A program made the position numbers and the translations under genes. Shown here piece after piece: positions 8,408 through 17,043 of a stretch of 64,000 nt of DNA (its first letter is position 1; each line of letters opens with the position of its first letter). The notes beneath the pieces are model-generated. The model had not been told where the DNA came from. It searched no databases and worked only from the letters and a program-made list of their open reading frames with translations. Source of the stretch: Thiohalocapsa sp963698775 (GTDB taxonomy: Bacteria; Pseudomonadota; Gammaproteobacteria; Chromatiales; Chromatiaceae); assembly GCA_963698775.1 (NCBI GenBank), contig CAVOSE010000063.1, forward strand, positions 62,001 through 126,000, written 5' to 3'.

Positions 8408-9604
8408 ATGACGATCAAGCAGATCATCACCGAGGGCGAGAAGCCGGTCAAGATCTGGACCGATGAGTTGGACTCGCGCTCGCGCGCGCAACTGGTCAAC
8501 CTATCCAAGCTGCCCTTCATTCATCGGCATGTCGCCGCCATGCCCGACGTGCATGCCGGCATCGGCGCCACCATCGGCAGTGTCATCGCCACCGACAAGG
8601 CGATCATCCCGGCCGCGGTCGGCGTTGACATCGGCTGCGGCATGGCCGCCGCGCGGACCTCGCTGAGCGCCGTGCAACTGGACGAGCGCGTTTTGAAGAA
8701 GGTCTTCGACCAAATCAGCCGCGATGTGCCGGTCGGGCGCTCCCAGCACAAGGACGAACGCGCGCTGACCGATGCGGCCAAGCCCTTCGCCGCGCCATTG
8801 GATGCCATGACCGACAAGCACCCGCAGTTGCTCAAGGCCTTCGGGCGCTTCTCCAACTGGGTCAACCAGATCGGCACCCTTGGCGGCGGTAATCACTTCA
8901 TTGAGGTCTGTCTCGACGAATCCGGTCGGGTGTGGGTGATGCTGCACTCGGGCAGCCGCGGCATCGGAAATGCTATCGGCCATTACTTCATCGAGCTTGC
9001 CCGGCGCGACATGGAGCGCTGGATGATCCAGCTTCCAGATCGGGATCTCGCCTATCTGCCGGAAGGGAGCGAGCATTTCCATGACTACGTTGCCGCCGTC
9101 ACTTGGGCGCAAGACTATGCGCGCGCGAACCGCGACCAGATGATGACTCTGGTGCTGGCCGCGCTCGCCCGGCATTTGCCGGCCTTCTCGGTCACCGAGG
9201 AGGTGGTCAATTGTCATCACAACTATGTCGACCGTGAGAACCACTTCGGTGCCAACGTCTGGGTCACGCGCAAGGGCGCGATCCGGGCGCGCAAGGGCGA
9301 TCTCGGCATCATCCCCGGCAGCATGGGCGCGCGCAGCTACATCGTGCGCGGCAAGGGCAATCCAGAGAGCTTCAGCTCCTGCGCCCACGGGGCCGGTCGG
9401 CGCATGAGCCGCACCGCGGCCGAGAAGCAGTTCACACCGGCGGATCTGGCCGAGCAGACTCACGGGGTCATCTGTCGCAAGGACAAGGGCGTACTCGACG
9501 AGATCCCAGGCGCCTACAAGGACATCGACCAGGTCATGGCCAATCAGGCGGACCTGGTCGATGTGGTGCATACCCTCAAGCAGGTCGTGTGCGTGAAAGG
9601 GTGA
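8408..9604 (+). CDS. rtcB: RtcB-family RNA ligase
   Basis: GTP- and Mn-dependent ligase joining RNA 2',3'-cyclic phosphate (or 3'-phosphate) ends to 5'-OH ends. The 398-residue product has MPDVHAGIGATIGSV, GVDIGCGM (metal-binding Cys), GGGNHFIEV, the CHHNYV metal His, and SCAHGAGR, whose His is the residue guanylylated during catalysis. All key residues are present, so the enzyme should be active. The ATG at 8408 follows a perfect AGGAGG (8398-8403), which decides the start. The partner nucleotidyltransferase (RlaP), often encoded beside RtcB, survives downstream only as a fragment. Length is of the shorter RtcB type. Confidence 0.93.
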   Translation: MTIKQIITEGEKPVKIWTDELDSRSRAQLVNLSKLPFIHRHVAAMPDVHAGIGATIGSVIATDKAIIPAAVGVDIGCGMAAARTSLSAVQLDERVLKKVFDQISRDVPVGRSQHKDERALTDAAKPFAAPLDAMTDKHPQLLKAFGRFSNWVNQIGTLGGGNHFIEVCLDESGRVWVMLHSGSRGIGNAIGHYFIELARRDMERWMIQLPDRDLAYLPEGSEHFHDYVAAVTWAQDYARANRDQMMTLVLAALARHLPAFSVTEEVVNCHHNYVDRENHFGANVWVTRKGAIRARKGDLGIIPGSMGARSYIVRGKGNPESFSSCAHGAGRRMSRTAAEKQFTPADLAEQTHGVICRKDKGVLDEIPGAYKDIDQVMANQADLVDVVHTLKQVVCVKG

Positions 9605-9683
9605 CTGATTTGCATGAACAACGAAACCAACGCCCAAACCGGAATCGACCCACGGCGGCGCGCTGAGACTATGGCGTGCCTGC

Positions 9684-9855
9684 AGATTGTGAAAGTATTC
9701 CGCGCAACCAGCCATCGGAGCCCGGATGGAGCCCAGCGGAATCCGGGGGGTTCGCGTAAAAAATTAATTTTTATAGTCATGAGAGGCTGTCCCCGGATTG
9801 CGCTATCGCTCCATCCGGGCTACGCGGAACCGGCTGCGAATACTTGCAGAGTCTC
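9684..9855. repeat. Shell element, copy 1 (AGTATTC inverted ends around a CCCGGATGGAGC palindrome)
   Basis: Left end 9684-9700 reads AGATTGTGAAAGTATTC; right end 9838-9855, inverted, reads GAGACTCTGCAAGTATTC. Between them (9719-9821) is a long inverted repeat, CCCGGATGGAGCCCAGCGGA against TCGCTCCATCCGGG. The same outer ends surround different palindromes at 12.97-13.15 kb and 24.45-24.60 kb. The right end runs directly into the RlaP remnant. Confidence 0.65.
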
Positions 9856-10038
9856 CTGGCGTGGGTCGAGCGCGAGCAGGAGGCCCGCATCCTCTACGCC
9901 TGTGAATCGGGTAGCCGCGGTTGCGAATTCGCGTCGCCCGACAGCGACTATGCTGTGCGCTCTCTCTACGTCCATGCGCTGCCCTGGTATCTGCGTGTCC
10001 ACTCACGGCGCGACGTCATCGAGCAGGCGATTATTCGC
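9844..10038 (+). pseudogene. RlaP-type nucleotidyltransferase, N-terminal remnant
   Basis: About 65 codons match the start of the RNA-repair-associated nucleotidyltransferase family (PF10127, RlaP): LLAWVEREQEARILYACESG, then SRGCEFASPDSDYAVRSLYV and PWYLRVHSRRDVIE. Intact relatives read GSR-x-WGF-x-SPDSDYDVRFIY; here the second catalytic Asp is Ala and the WGF motif is lost. After RDVIE the homology ends; the remaining 200 or so residues are missing and nei begins. The start coincides with the end of the shell element. RlaP genes often sit next to rtcB, so this is a decayed partner. Confidence 0.65.
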
Positions 10039-10145
10039 AACGGGCAAGCCACCGCATCTGGCGCTGAGACTCGAAGAGGCTCTGCCGTTTCGGCGTGCAT
10101 CTCCAAGTCGCGAGGCCGATGGTCGAGTCTCTTGGCCCCTGCCCG

Positions 10146-10979
10146 TCATCGCTGCGCCGGGCAGGGCTGGCAGCCCGGACAACGGTACAGCCGTCGTCCG
10201 GCGATCTCCAGCCGTTCGATGGTCGCGCCGCAGCCATGGCAGGGTCGTCCGTCGCGACCGAACACGGCGAAGCGATAGCCCCGGCGCGTCTCCCCCGCGG
10301 TCTTCAGCGCGGCGACCCTGGCCTCGGGGTTGGTGACGCCGCCGCTGCGGTAGGCGCGCCAGCCGATCTCCAGCGTGGTCCGGGCCAGCCGGTTGCGAGT
10401 CTTCAGGTCCAGGTCGCGGGGACGATTCCGGGGGTGCAGTCCGGCCGCGAACAGGGTCTCGCTGCGCAGGTAGTTGCCCAACCCGGCCAGAAAGCCCTGG
10501 TCTAGGTACAGGGCACCGAGGCCGCGATTGCGAAATGCCGGGTCGTTCAGTCGCCGCGACAGGTCGCGCCAATGCAGGTCCGGGTCGAGCAGGTCGGGGC
10601 CGAGCCGGGCCAGATAGGGATGGCGCAGCAATTCATCTGCCTCCAGCACGGCGATGTCCGAGGCGCTGTAGAGCAGCGCGCTGTCGGTCTCGGTATGCAG
10701 GGCCACCCGCAGGCTGCGGCCGGTGTTCGGCAGTTCGCCCCGTCGGCGCAGATACCAGACGCCGTAGAGCTGGTTGTGGCTGTAAAGCGTCAGGCCCTGA
10801 TCGAACACGATCAGCAGGGCCTTGCCGCGTGTCTCGACGCCGGCCACCCGGACCCCGGTCAGCTCGTCCTCGAAGCGCTGCAGCCGAGGCAGTCCGAAAC
10901 GGACCTCGGCAATCCGCTGGCCGTCGATGGCTTTGGCGATGCGGTCGGCGGCGCGGCGGATCTCAGGGCCTTCGGGCAT
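10146..10979 (-). CDS. nei: Endonuclease VIII (DNA glycosylase/AP lyase)
   Basis: Base-excision repair enzyme removing oxidised pyrimidines and nicking the abasic site. The 277-residue product begins PEGPEIRRAADRI: Pro2 is the catalytic nucleophile and Glu3 the acid. The helix-two-turn-helix block holds the GNYLRSETLFAAGLHP segment, and a C-terminal Cys4 zinc finger is present (CHGCG near 246 and CPGCQPC at the end). The GPEIRR sequence and LYLDQGFLAGLGNYLR fit Nei rather than Fpg. It is transcribed away from rtcB. Length is slightly above that of E. coli Nei. Confidence 0.92.
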   Translation of the reverse strand: MPEGPEIRRAADRIAKAIDGQRIAEVRFGLPRLQRFEDELTGVRVAGVETRGKALLIVFDQGLTLYSHNQLYGVWYLRRRGELPNTGRSLRVALHTETDSALLYSASDIAVLEADELLRHPYLARLGPDLLDPDLHWRDLSRRLNDPAFRNRGLGALYLDQGFLAGLGNYLRSETLFAAGLHPRNRPRDLDLKTRNRLARTTLEIGWRAYRSGGVTNPEARVAALKTAGETRRGYRFAVFGRDGRPCHGCGATIERLEIAGRRLYRCPGCQPCPAQR

Positions 10980-11053
10980 GGCGTTGTGTTAGGGAGCGCT
11001 CAAATTGCAAGTAGCACATCTTCTTCGAACTACGGAACACGCGAAAACTGCGT

Positions 11054-11329
11054 TCACCTGCCTACCGCTTGCACCGCGCCTTCCGCGCCTAAGGTGCAGT
11101 CGAAGGTCTCCACCCCGATTCCCGTCATCGAGCGAATCGTGATTCGCTCGGCCGTGCCGCCCTCGATGCCTTCGTACTGGCTCCCAGGCGGCAGGGTAGC
11201 TCGGTGTGCCTCGAAGCAGGTCCTGCCGAGGGCCGGGTCGATTTCCGCGGCCGATTGTTGCTGCCCGCAGGAGACGAGGCTCGGGATCGAAAGGGCAAAG
11301 AGTGCGCTTCTGGTGATTCGGATGGACAT
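11054..11329 (-). CDS. Small lipoprotein of unknown function
   Basis: The ATG at 11329 has GGAG nine bases upstream and gives a 91-residue product: MSIRITRSALFALSIPSLVS followed by Cys, a lipobox-type signal. The mature part has two further Cys (GRTCFEAH and VETFDCTLG), probably a disulfide, and a TLPPGSQYEGIEGG turn region followed by RITIRSMTGIGVETF. The layout resembles small envelope lipoproteins of the I78-inhibitor size class, but I do not see a decisive motif. Frame use and the ribosome site support a real gene. Confidence 0.55.
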   Translation of the reverse strand: MSIRITRSALFALSIPSLVSCGQQQSAAEIDPALGRTCFEAHRATLPPGSQYEGIEGGTAERITIRSMTGIGVETFDCTLGAEGAVQAVGR

Positions 11330-11425
11330 GGTTCTGCTCCGGTTGGTGCGGACGTACTCTCGGAATTCTGAGAGGGCGGGCTTCACTTAGCTGATCCGTT
11401 CGTGGCACGTGGTCTGACGTCGAGC

Positions 11426-11468
11426 CTACTCCGCCGCGGGCTGGCCGACCAGCCCGCGGCGGAGGTAG
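11426..11468. terminator. Long GC hairpin, possible terminator
   Basis: TCCGCCGCGGGCTGG pairs with CCAGCCCGCGGCGGA around a CCGA loop, extended by CTAC/GTAG past a one-base bulge. It lies 130 bases downstream of the minus-strand membrane-protein gene (ending at 11595) and upstream of the lipoprotein gene. There is no T-run on either side, so it is either an unusual terminator or a solitary palindromic repeat. Confidence 0.45.
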
Positions 11469-11594
11469 TCCGCTTGTTCAACGCTTAAGGGCACAAGACC
11501 ACCGCCAAGTAGGCGCAACCAGCAGTAGCCGCCTGGCGGTCTCGGATGACGGGCTGCGTTTGGTCTCACCCAACACCGCTCGTCCGCTCGCGAT

Positions 11595-12230
11595 TCAGTC
11601 GGCGACGCTCGGCCGTGTGCCCAGGTAGACCAGTGGCCCCAGCAACGGCAGATGCTGCCAGGCCGGCGAAGGCGGAAGTCCCCGACGGCGGCGATCGGTG
11701 TCGGTGGCTAGGTGCAGCGCAATGGTGAGCGCGATCAGATCCGCGGACATCACGGCAATGAACTTTGAGCCCGCCAACTGATCCGCAAAGTCCGCGGGAC
11801 TGCCTGCGATTACCGCAAAGCCGAGCAGCATCAAGGTGATCGCGAGGAGTATCCAGCCGGCCGTCCGAGAGCCGACGACGCGCACGAAGCGCCCGGGCGC
11901 AGGGTCCAACGGTGCCCCACGGTCTCGGAACGCCAGGTAGGGCAGCAGGATGATCCCGCCAAGGAAGTAGGCCCCGATCGCGAAGGGCCATGGACTCGGC
12001 CGGCCGGTGTCGAACAGCAAAATGGCCAAAAAGGCCGTCGGCAGCACGCCGAGCAGGTTGAACACGGCGATCGCAATGGGGTCGACCCGCGCCGAATCGG
12101 CGAGGCCCAGCGCGGTTAATTCACTCAGCAAGTCCGGCGGCGCCGGCGGTGACAGCAACAGCCCATAGCCGATTAGACCTAGCCAGAGCAGGGTGTACAG
12201 CATGCGGTAGCCGTGAGTTGCCGGTTTCAT
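11595..12230 (-). CDS. Predicted multi-pass membrane protein
   Basis: From ATG 12230 (MKPATHGYRMLYTLLWLGLI) the product has 211 residues and about five to six hydrophobic helices: LYTLLWLGLIGYGLLL, AIAVFNLLGVLPTAFLAILL, WPFAIGAYFLGGIILLPYLA, AGWILLAITLMLLGFAVIAG and FIAVMSADLIALTIALHLA. Pro-Phe-Ala and LPYLAFRD turns resemble a family of uncharacterised membrane proteins in cyanobacteria and plants, which I recall but cannot confirm. An upstream ATG (12299) would overlap the divergent dioxygenase promoter region and add a non-membrane head, so I prefer the later start. Function unknown. Confidence 0.65.
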   Translation of the reverse strand: MKPATHGYRMLYTLLWLGLIGYGLLLSPPAPPDLLSELTALGLADSARVDPIAIAVFNLLGVLPTAFLAILLFDTGRPSPWPFAIGAYFLGGIILLPYLAFRDRGAPLDPAPGRFVRVVGSRTAGWILLAITLMLLGFAVIAGSPADFADQLAGSKFIAVMSADLIALTIALHLATDTDRRRRGLPPSPAWQHLPLLGPLVYLGTRPSVAD

Positions 12231-12324
12231 TGCGCTAGCCTCGTCGAGAGATGCCCGTCGGCTGAAAAAGCGCATCATGGCGCCCACATCAGGCGACAAA
12301 CAACCCCCAATGAGGTATCACGCC

Positions 12325-12957
12325 ATGTCCGAGCAAACCGCGCTGCCCGCTCGGCGCCGCTTTATCCTGGCCGCGACCGGCCTTGCCGCCGCGTTCCTGC
12401 CGAGTGTATCGACGGCGCGCACCGCGACACCGCAGCAGATGCGCGGCCCCTTTTACCCGGATCGAATGCCGCTGGATCAGGACAACGACCTGACCCGCCT
12501 GATGGACGGCGACGCATCCCAGGGCGAGATCACAGATCTGACCGGCCGCGTGCTGGACCTTGACGGCGCGCCCGTCGAGGACGCGCTGGTCGAGATCTGG
12601 CAATGCGACGCGAACGGCCGCTACATCCACAGCGGCGACAGTGGCGGCAAACCCAGAGACGCGGGCTTTCAGGGCTACGGCAAGACCAGCACGGGCGCCG
12701 ACGGCGGCTACCGATTCCGCACCATCAAGCCGGTTCCATACCCTGGCCGTGCGCCGCACATCCATGTGGCGGTGACGGCGCCCGGCAAGAAACCACTGGT
12801 GACGCAGCTCTATGTCGAGGGCGCACGTGAGAACGGTCGGGACTTTCTGCGCAGCCTGCTCTCGGCGGACGAACTGGCGGCAGTGACCTTGCCATTTCGC
12901 GCATCCGGCGCCGGTAACGGGGTGCTCAGGGCTCGATTTGACATCGTCTTGGCGTGA
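12325..12957 (+). CDS. Exported intradiol ring-cleavage dioxygenase
   Basis: A 210-residue Fe(III) dioxygenase of the protocatechuate 3,4-/catechol 1,2-dioxygenase fold. The four iron ligands are visible: Tyr100 (NGRYIHSG), Tyr139 (PVPYPGRAP), His145 and His147 (PHIHVAV). A twin-arginine type signal, RRRFILAATGLAAAFLPS, precedes the domain, so the folded enzyme is exported, unlike the cytoplasmic catabolic enzymes. GAGGT eight bases before ATG 12325 fixes the start; two earlier in-frame ATGs lack a site. No ring-degradation genes lie nearby. Exported intradiol enzymes are common orphans in proteobacteria; the substrate is unknown. Confidence 0.85.
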   Translation: MSEQTALPARRRFILAATGLAAAFLPSVSTARTATPQQMRGPFYPDRMPLDQDNDLTRLMDGDASQGEITDLTGRVLDLDGAPVEDALVEIWQCDANGRYIHSGDSGGKPRDAGFQGYGKTSTGADGGYRFRTIKPVPYPGRAPHIHVAVTAPGKKPLVTQLYVEGARENGRDFLRSLLSADELAAVTLPFRASGAGNGVLRARFDIVLA

Positions 12958-13161
12958 GCATACCCCCACGCATGAGAGACTGTGCAAGTATTCGCGGCAA
13001 AGATCAGAAGATGATTTTCACCACGAAGCACACGAAGATCACGAAGAAGAAAAACAATGAAGCCCAATGCCTTATTCACCTTCCTTCGTGTCCTTCGTGG
13101 TTAATCCTCTTTTTGGTGGATTCCTAAAATACTTTCACGGTCTCATGAGCATCCCCCACGC
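12956..13161. repeat. Shell element, copy 2, with flanking direct repeat
   Basis: Left end 12974-12993 reads GAGAGACTGTGCAAGTATTC; right end 13127-13146, inverted, reads CATGAGACCGTGAAAGTATT. Inside, ACCACGAAGCACACGAAG (13020 on) opposes CTTCGTGTCCTTCGTGGT (to 13101). The block is bounded by a direct repeat, GAGCATACCCCCACGC (12956-12971) and GAGCATCCCCCACGC (13147-13161), which begins in the stop codon of the dioxygenase gene. The rest of the gap up to 13395 holds no recognisable gene. Confidence 0.65.
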
Positions 13162-13395
13162 GTTACCATTCCCAACCGAGCAGCGGACCGAGGACGGCAT
13201 GGGCACGATCCTCTACTGTATGGGCACCCTGGACACCCCCGTTTCCGGATAATCGGCTTGGCTGGCGCGCCATCACCGCCCCCGCGCGGCACCAATCGCC
13301 GCGTTCCGGGCGGTGTGCTGGCGGAGCTTGCCGCAACCGCGCGACTCACCGCGGCTCGTTCGCCCGGCGGAGGCGCAAATTCATGATCTCGGCCG

Positions 13396-14592
13396 CTATC
13401 GGTGGCGAGGCAGTCCGCGCTGCACCGAGCCTTTGCCGAAGCGATCTCGAATCTCATCCAGGGTCGCCGTGAGCCGCTCGTCTCGCGGGTGCGGATCGGG
13501 CAGGGGTTGCTCAGCGAACAGGTCCGGCTGCTGGCTTGCAGCGTCGCGGTCCCAGCCGCTCAGGCCCAGACCAATCAGCCGGACCGGTCGATCGGACCAT
13601 GCATCGGACTGGCAGCCGGTCGCGAACAGATCCCAGGCGGTCTTGAACAGCACCCGATCATCCGCGCTCGGTACCGCCAGCGTGCGCGAACGGGTGTGGG
13701 TCTCGAAACCGCGAAAGCGGACCTTCAGCGTCACCACCAGCCCGCTTCTCCGCGCGTGGCGGGCCAGATAGCCGACCTCCTGGGCCGCCCAACGCAGGGT
13801 CTCGCGCAGCACGTCCTGGTCGGAAACATCCTCGCCGAACGTGGTCTCCTTGGAGATAGACTTGCGCGCGGTGTCGGGATAGACCCGATCATCGGCCAGC
13901 CCCTGGGCCTGCTGCTGCACCAGCGTGCCAGCGCGGGCGCCAAGGACACGACGCAGGGTCTCCAGCGGCAGGCGGCGCACATCGGCGACGGTCTGCAAGC
14001 CCAGCCCGTGCAAGCGCGGAGCGGTCTTGGCGCCTACCCCGCGCAGCACCGTCAGCGGGAGCGGATACAGAAAGGCGCCGACGGCGTCAGCTGGCACGAT
14101 CGTCAAGCCGTCGGGCTTGTGGCTGTCGGAGGCGAGCTTGGCGATCAGCCGATTCGGGCCGATGCCGACCGAGGCGGAGAGCCCGACGGCGTCTTGGATC
14201 AGCGTCTTGGCGCGTTGACCGATGACACTCGGCGAACTCATCAACAGTTCCAGCCCGGATACGTCCAGATAGGCCTCATCGATCGACACCTGCTCGATCA
14301 CCGGCGAGAGATCCAGGAGCGCCCGCATGATCTGCCGCGACACCCGCGCATAGCGCTCCATGTCCGGGCGCACATAGATCGTCCGCGATGGCAGCCGCCG
14401 CACCGCCTCCGAGATCGGCATCGCCGAGTGCACGCCGTAGCGGCGCGCCTCGTAGGAGCAGGTCGCCACCACCCCGCGCCTGCCGGGCGCGGCGCCGACC
14501 ACCACGGGTAGTCCGCGCCAGTCGGGCCGGTCGCGTTGTTCGACGGCGGCGTAGAAGGCATCGAGGTCGACGTGTAGGATCAGGCGAGGCAT
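13396..14592 (-). CDS. dinB: DNA polymerase IV (translesion)
   Basis: Y-family error-prone polymerase for bypass of damaged DNA. The 398-residue product starts MPRLILHVDLDAFYAAVEQR: Asp9 is the first catalytic metal ligand and Phe13 the steric gate. Asp105 and Glu106 in SIDEAYLD are the other acidic residues. CSYEARRYGVHSAMP is the fingers motif; the helix-hairpin-helix thumb (LRGVGAKTAPRLHGLGLQTV) and little-finger domain follow. Unlike E. coli Pol IV there is no obvious QLxLGL-type clamp tail; QQPDLFAEQPL near the C-terminus may serve. No LexA box was recognised by eye upstream. Confidence 0.95.
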   Translation of the reverse strand: MPRLILHVDLDAFYAAVEQRDRPDWRGLPVVVGAAPGRRGVVATCSYEARRYGVHSAMPISEAVRRLPSRTIYVRPDMERYARVSRQIMRALLDLSPVIEQVSIDEAYLDVSGLELLMSSPSVIGQRAKTLIQDAVGLSASVGIGPNRLIAKLASDSHKPDGLTIVPADAVGAFLYPLPLTVLRGVGAKTAPRLHGLGLQTVADVRRLPLETLRRVLGARAGTLVQQQAQGLADDRVYPDTARKSISKETTFGEDVSDQDVLRETLRWAAQEVGYLARHARRSGLVVTLKVRFRGFETHTRSRTLAVPSADDRVLFKTAWDLFATGCQSDAWSDRPVRLIGLGLSGWDRDAASQQPDLFAEQPLPDPHPRDERLTATLDEIRDRFGKGSVQRGLPRHR

Positions 14593-14780
14593 GGCGTGGA
14601 TGGGGTAGGGATGGCGACTGTTGCTCGACGCGTTACTCTACCGGGTCTCGGCATCATTGCCAGGGTGTCTGGACCGCCGGCACATGCTCCGCTTTCCAAA
14701 CGCACGGGAACGCCATCAATCGCCGCGCAGCCAACCGGCAACCGCAGCGTTGCATGACCCACCGATGATGGGAGAATCGC

Positions 14781-16466
14781 ATGACCTCGCGCCTATTTGT
14801 GTTGCTGCTGATCGGCCTCTGCACCGCCTGCACGCCGTTGAGTCGGCAGTCCACCGGGCCGATCGCAGACTTCGATGTCATCGAACTCAGCATCGACCAG
14901 GCGCACGATGCCTTGCGGGCAGGGCGGATCAACTGCGAACAGCTCACGCGCCGCTACCTGCGACGCATAGACGCCTATGACCCGCCAGCGGCCGCAACCC
15001 CGAATCCAACCGCACTGCCGTCTCAACCTCCGACAGGCGAACTCAACGCCATCATAGCCGTCAATCCCAATGCCTTGAGGCGCGCACGGCAACTCGACCG
15101 CCGCTATGCCGAGACCGGACGCATGCGCACCCTGCATTGCATTCCGGTGATCCTGAAGGACAACTTCGACACAGCGGATAGGCCGACCGAGGCCGGCTCC
15201 ATCGCGCTGCGGGGCTCGGTGCCTCCGGATGACGCCTACATGGTGCGGCGCCTGCGTGCCGAGGACGCCATCATCCTGGCCAAATCCAACATGGGCGAAT
15301 GGGCCTTCAGCCCCTATCAGACCATCAGTTCCACCCATGGCGAGACCCGCAATGCCTACGATCTTGAGCGCGTGCCGGCGGGGTCCAGCGGCGGCACCGC
15401 CTCGGCCATCGCCGCCAACCTGGGCATCATCGGCATGGGCACCGATACCGGCAACTCCATCCGCGGCCCGGCCTCTCACCTGGCGCTGGTCGGCATCCGC
15501 TCTACCCTCGGCGCCACTAGCCGCGACGGCATTGTGCCGTTGCTCGCCAACCGGGATGTCGGCGGTCCCCTGATGCGGACCGTGACGGACACCGCCATCG
15601 TCTATACGGTGCTCGCCGGTTACGATCCGGCAGACCCGCTCACGCGCGCGGCGATCGGCCGCGTAAAGCCCGACTACCGGCGCTACCTGAAGCGCAAAGG
15701 CCTGCGCGGCGCCCGGCTCGGCGTGTTGCGCGCGCTCAGCAACACGGAGTCGGCCGATGCCGAGGTGCTGGCGACATTCGACGACACCATCGACGACCTG
15801 CGCCAGGCCGGCGCGGTCATTGTCGATCCGTTCCGCATTCCCGATTTCGAGCGCCTGACGCAAGCGACCGGCTTTTGCAGCCGGTTCCGCCATGACCTAA
15901 ACAAGTACCTACAAACTCTGGGGCCAGCGGCGCCGATCCGGTCGCTGGACGATGTGGTCGCGAGCAAACGCTTTCTGCCCCAAAGCGCCGGGGCAATGCG
16001 GTGGGCTATGGGCGTGGAGGTCGATCCGCAAGCGCAGGAGCCGCCCTGCGTCGACGTGCAGGGCGACCCGCGGCGCAAGGCGTTGCTCGATGCCGTGGTG
16101 GCCGCGATGGACCGACAGGACATCGACGCAATCATCTACCCTAGCTGGAGCAACCCACCCCGGCGCATCGGCGACAGCGACAGCCCGCACGGCAACAACA
16201 GCCCAGTCATCGCGCCGCACAGCGGGCAACCGGCCATCACCGTGCCCATGGGCTTCACCGGCAGCGGCCTGCCGCTGGGCCTGCAACTGCTGGCGCGGCC
16301 GTTCGACGAGCACAAGCTGTTCCAGTATGCCTACGCCTACGAGCAGGCAACTCAGCACCGTCGGCCGCCGCCGGCGTTTGGTCGCCTGCCGACCGCGGCC
16401 TTGTCCGGAGAGGCAGTGGACGTGGCCAAGTCGGTGCCGTCCCCAGCACCCTCAGCGGAAAAATAG
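14781..16466 (+). CDS. Amidase-signature lipoprotein
   Basis: A 561-residue amidase-family hydrolase anchored to the envelope: MTSRLFVLLLIGLCTAC is a lipoprotein signal with Cys17. The catalytic triad of the family is present: Lys126 (VILKDNFDT), cis-Ser202 (GSSGG) and nucleophile Ser226 (GNSIRGPA). The last helix region has SGQPAITVPMGFTGSGLPLG, conserved in the family. Envelope-located amidases of this type are close to the Asp-tRNA-amidotransferase-like hydrolases of unknown substrate. A 34-residue Pro/Thr/Ala insert follows the first helices (about 67-85). Stands alone; no operon partner. Confidence 0.88.
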   Translation: MTSRLFVLLLIGLCTACTPLSRQSTGPIADFDVIELSIDQAHDALRAGRINCEQLTRRYLRRIDAYDPPAAATPNPTALPSQPPTGELNAIIAVNPNALRRARQLDRRYAETGRMRTLHCIPVILKDNFDTADRPTEAGSIALRGSVPPDDAYMVRRLRAEDAIILAKSNMGEWAFSPYQTISSTHGETRNAYDLERVPAGSSGGTASAIAANLGIIGMGTDTGNSIRGPASHLALVGIRSTLGATSRDGIVPLLANRDVGGPLMRTVTDTAIVYTVLAGYDPADPLTRAAIGRVKPDYRRYLKRKGLRGARLGVLRALSNTESADAEVLATFDDTIDDLRQAGAVIVDPFRIPDFERLTQATGFCSRFRHDLNKYLQTLGPAAPIRSLDDVVASKRFLPQSAGAMRWAMGVEVDPQAQEPPCVDVQGDPRRKALLDAVVAAMDRQDIDAIIYPSWSNPPRRIGDSDSPHGNNSPVIAPHSGQPAITVPMGFTGSGLPLGLQLLARPFDEHKLFQYAYAYEQATQHRRPPPAFGRLPTAALSGEAVDVAKSVPSPAPSAEK

Positions 16467-16501
16467 GGCACGGCCGATCGTCTGCTTCGAGACTGGCGCC
16501 G

Positions 16502-16984
16502 TCACTTGAACCGGCGCTCCAGGTCTGGAAGCAATGCCGGATCGATTGTCAACGCGATGCCGCGCGCCTGACCGGGCGTACGCTGAATGAACCCACGTTG
16601 TTCGAGCCGGGCCAGCATCGAGTTGACCGAGGGTGCCGTCAGGTTAAAAAACCGTTGCAGCTCCGCATGGGTCGGGGCAGTGCCGGCGACGTTGGTGCGC
16701 ATGAACGCATGGATGTATGCCAAGAACTGGCCCTGCTTCGGCGTCGGCCGATCGACCGACCGCGCTGAAGGGTGGGGCACGTCGGCCGAGGTCACTCCGA
16801 GCGCGCTCAGCGCTTCCTCCAACGCTACCAGCGCATTCTCCATGACAGCCTGCACCTCCAGTGGCGTTTCCTCCATGTAGACCTGTTCCTGAAGTATTCC
16901 GCGCAACTGGCGTAAAGACGACTGAATGGTTGTGACCGTTTGCTCGCGGCGTGCCGGTGGGGTGGGTGATGATTTGATTGTCAT
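16502..16984 (-). CDS. LexA-like winged-helix regulator without protease domain
   Basis: From ATG 16984 the product has 160 residues. Residues 80-150 match the LexA N-terminal DNA-binding fold: TPKQGQFLAYIHAFMRTNVA, APTHAELQRFFNLTAPSVNS (recognition helix) and LEQRGFIQRTPGQARGIALT. There is no Ala-Gly cleavage site or Ser-Lys peptidase domain. The N-terminal half is helical (MEETPLEVQAVMENALVALE) and probably mediates dimerisation. A GTG 30 bases upstream is an alternative start. Its targets are unknown; the 52-base palindrome just upstream (17044-17095) could be an operator or merely a repeat. Confidence 0.7.
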   Translation of the reverse strand: MTIKSSPTPPARREQTVTTIQSSLRQLRGILQEQVYMEETPLEVQAVMENALVALEEALSALGVTSADVPHPSARSVDRPTPKQGQFLAYIHAFMRTNVAGTAPTHAELQRFFNLTAPSVNSMLARLEQRGFIQRTPGQARGIALTIDPALLPDLERRFK

Positions 16985-17043
16985 AGCGGGGTTCTGTGAC
17001 TTCCGGTGCGACACAGAAGGCGGGCGTCAAGACAAGTCAGCTG

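Noticed and set aside
8501..9715. Minus-strand frame of 404 codons opposite rtcB
   Set aside because: Shadow of rtcB; no ribosome site or motif.
14793..15893. Minus-strand frame of 366 codons opposite the amidase gene
   Set aside because: Antisense shadow; the amidase triad is on the plus strand and the antisense product is low in hydrophobic core residues.
16885..16900. AAGTATTCCGCGCAAC, identical to part of the shell left end
   Set aside because: It is inside the LexA-like gene, lacks the GAGA-type outer part and has no inverted partner; a 16-base match is about what chance allows in 64 kb on both strands.
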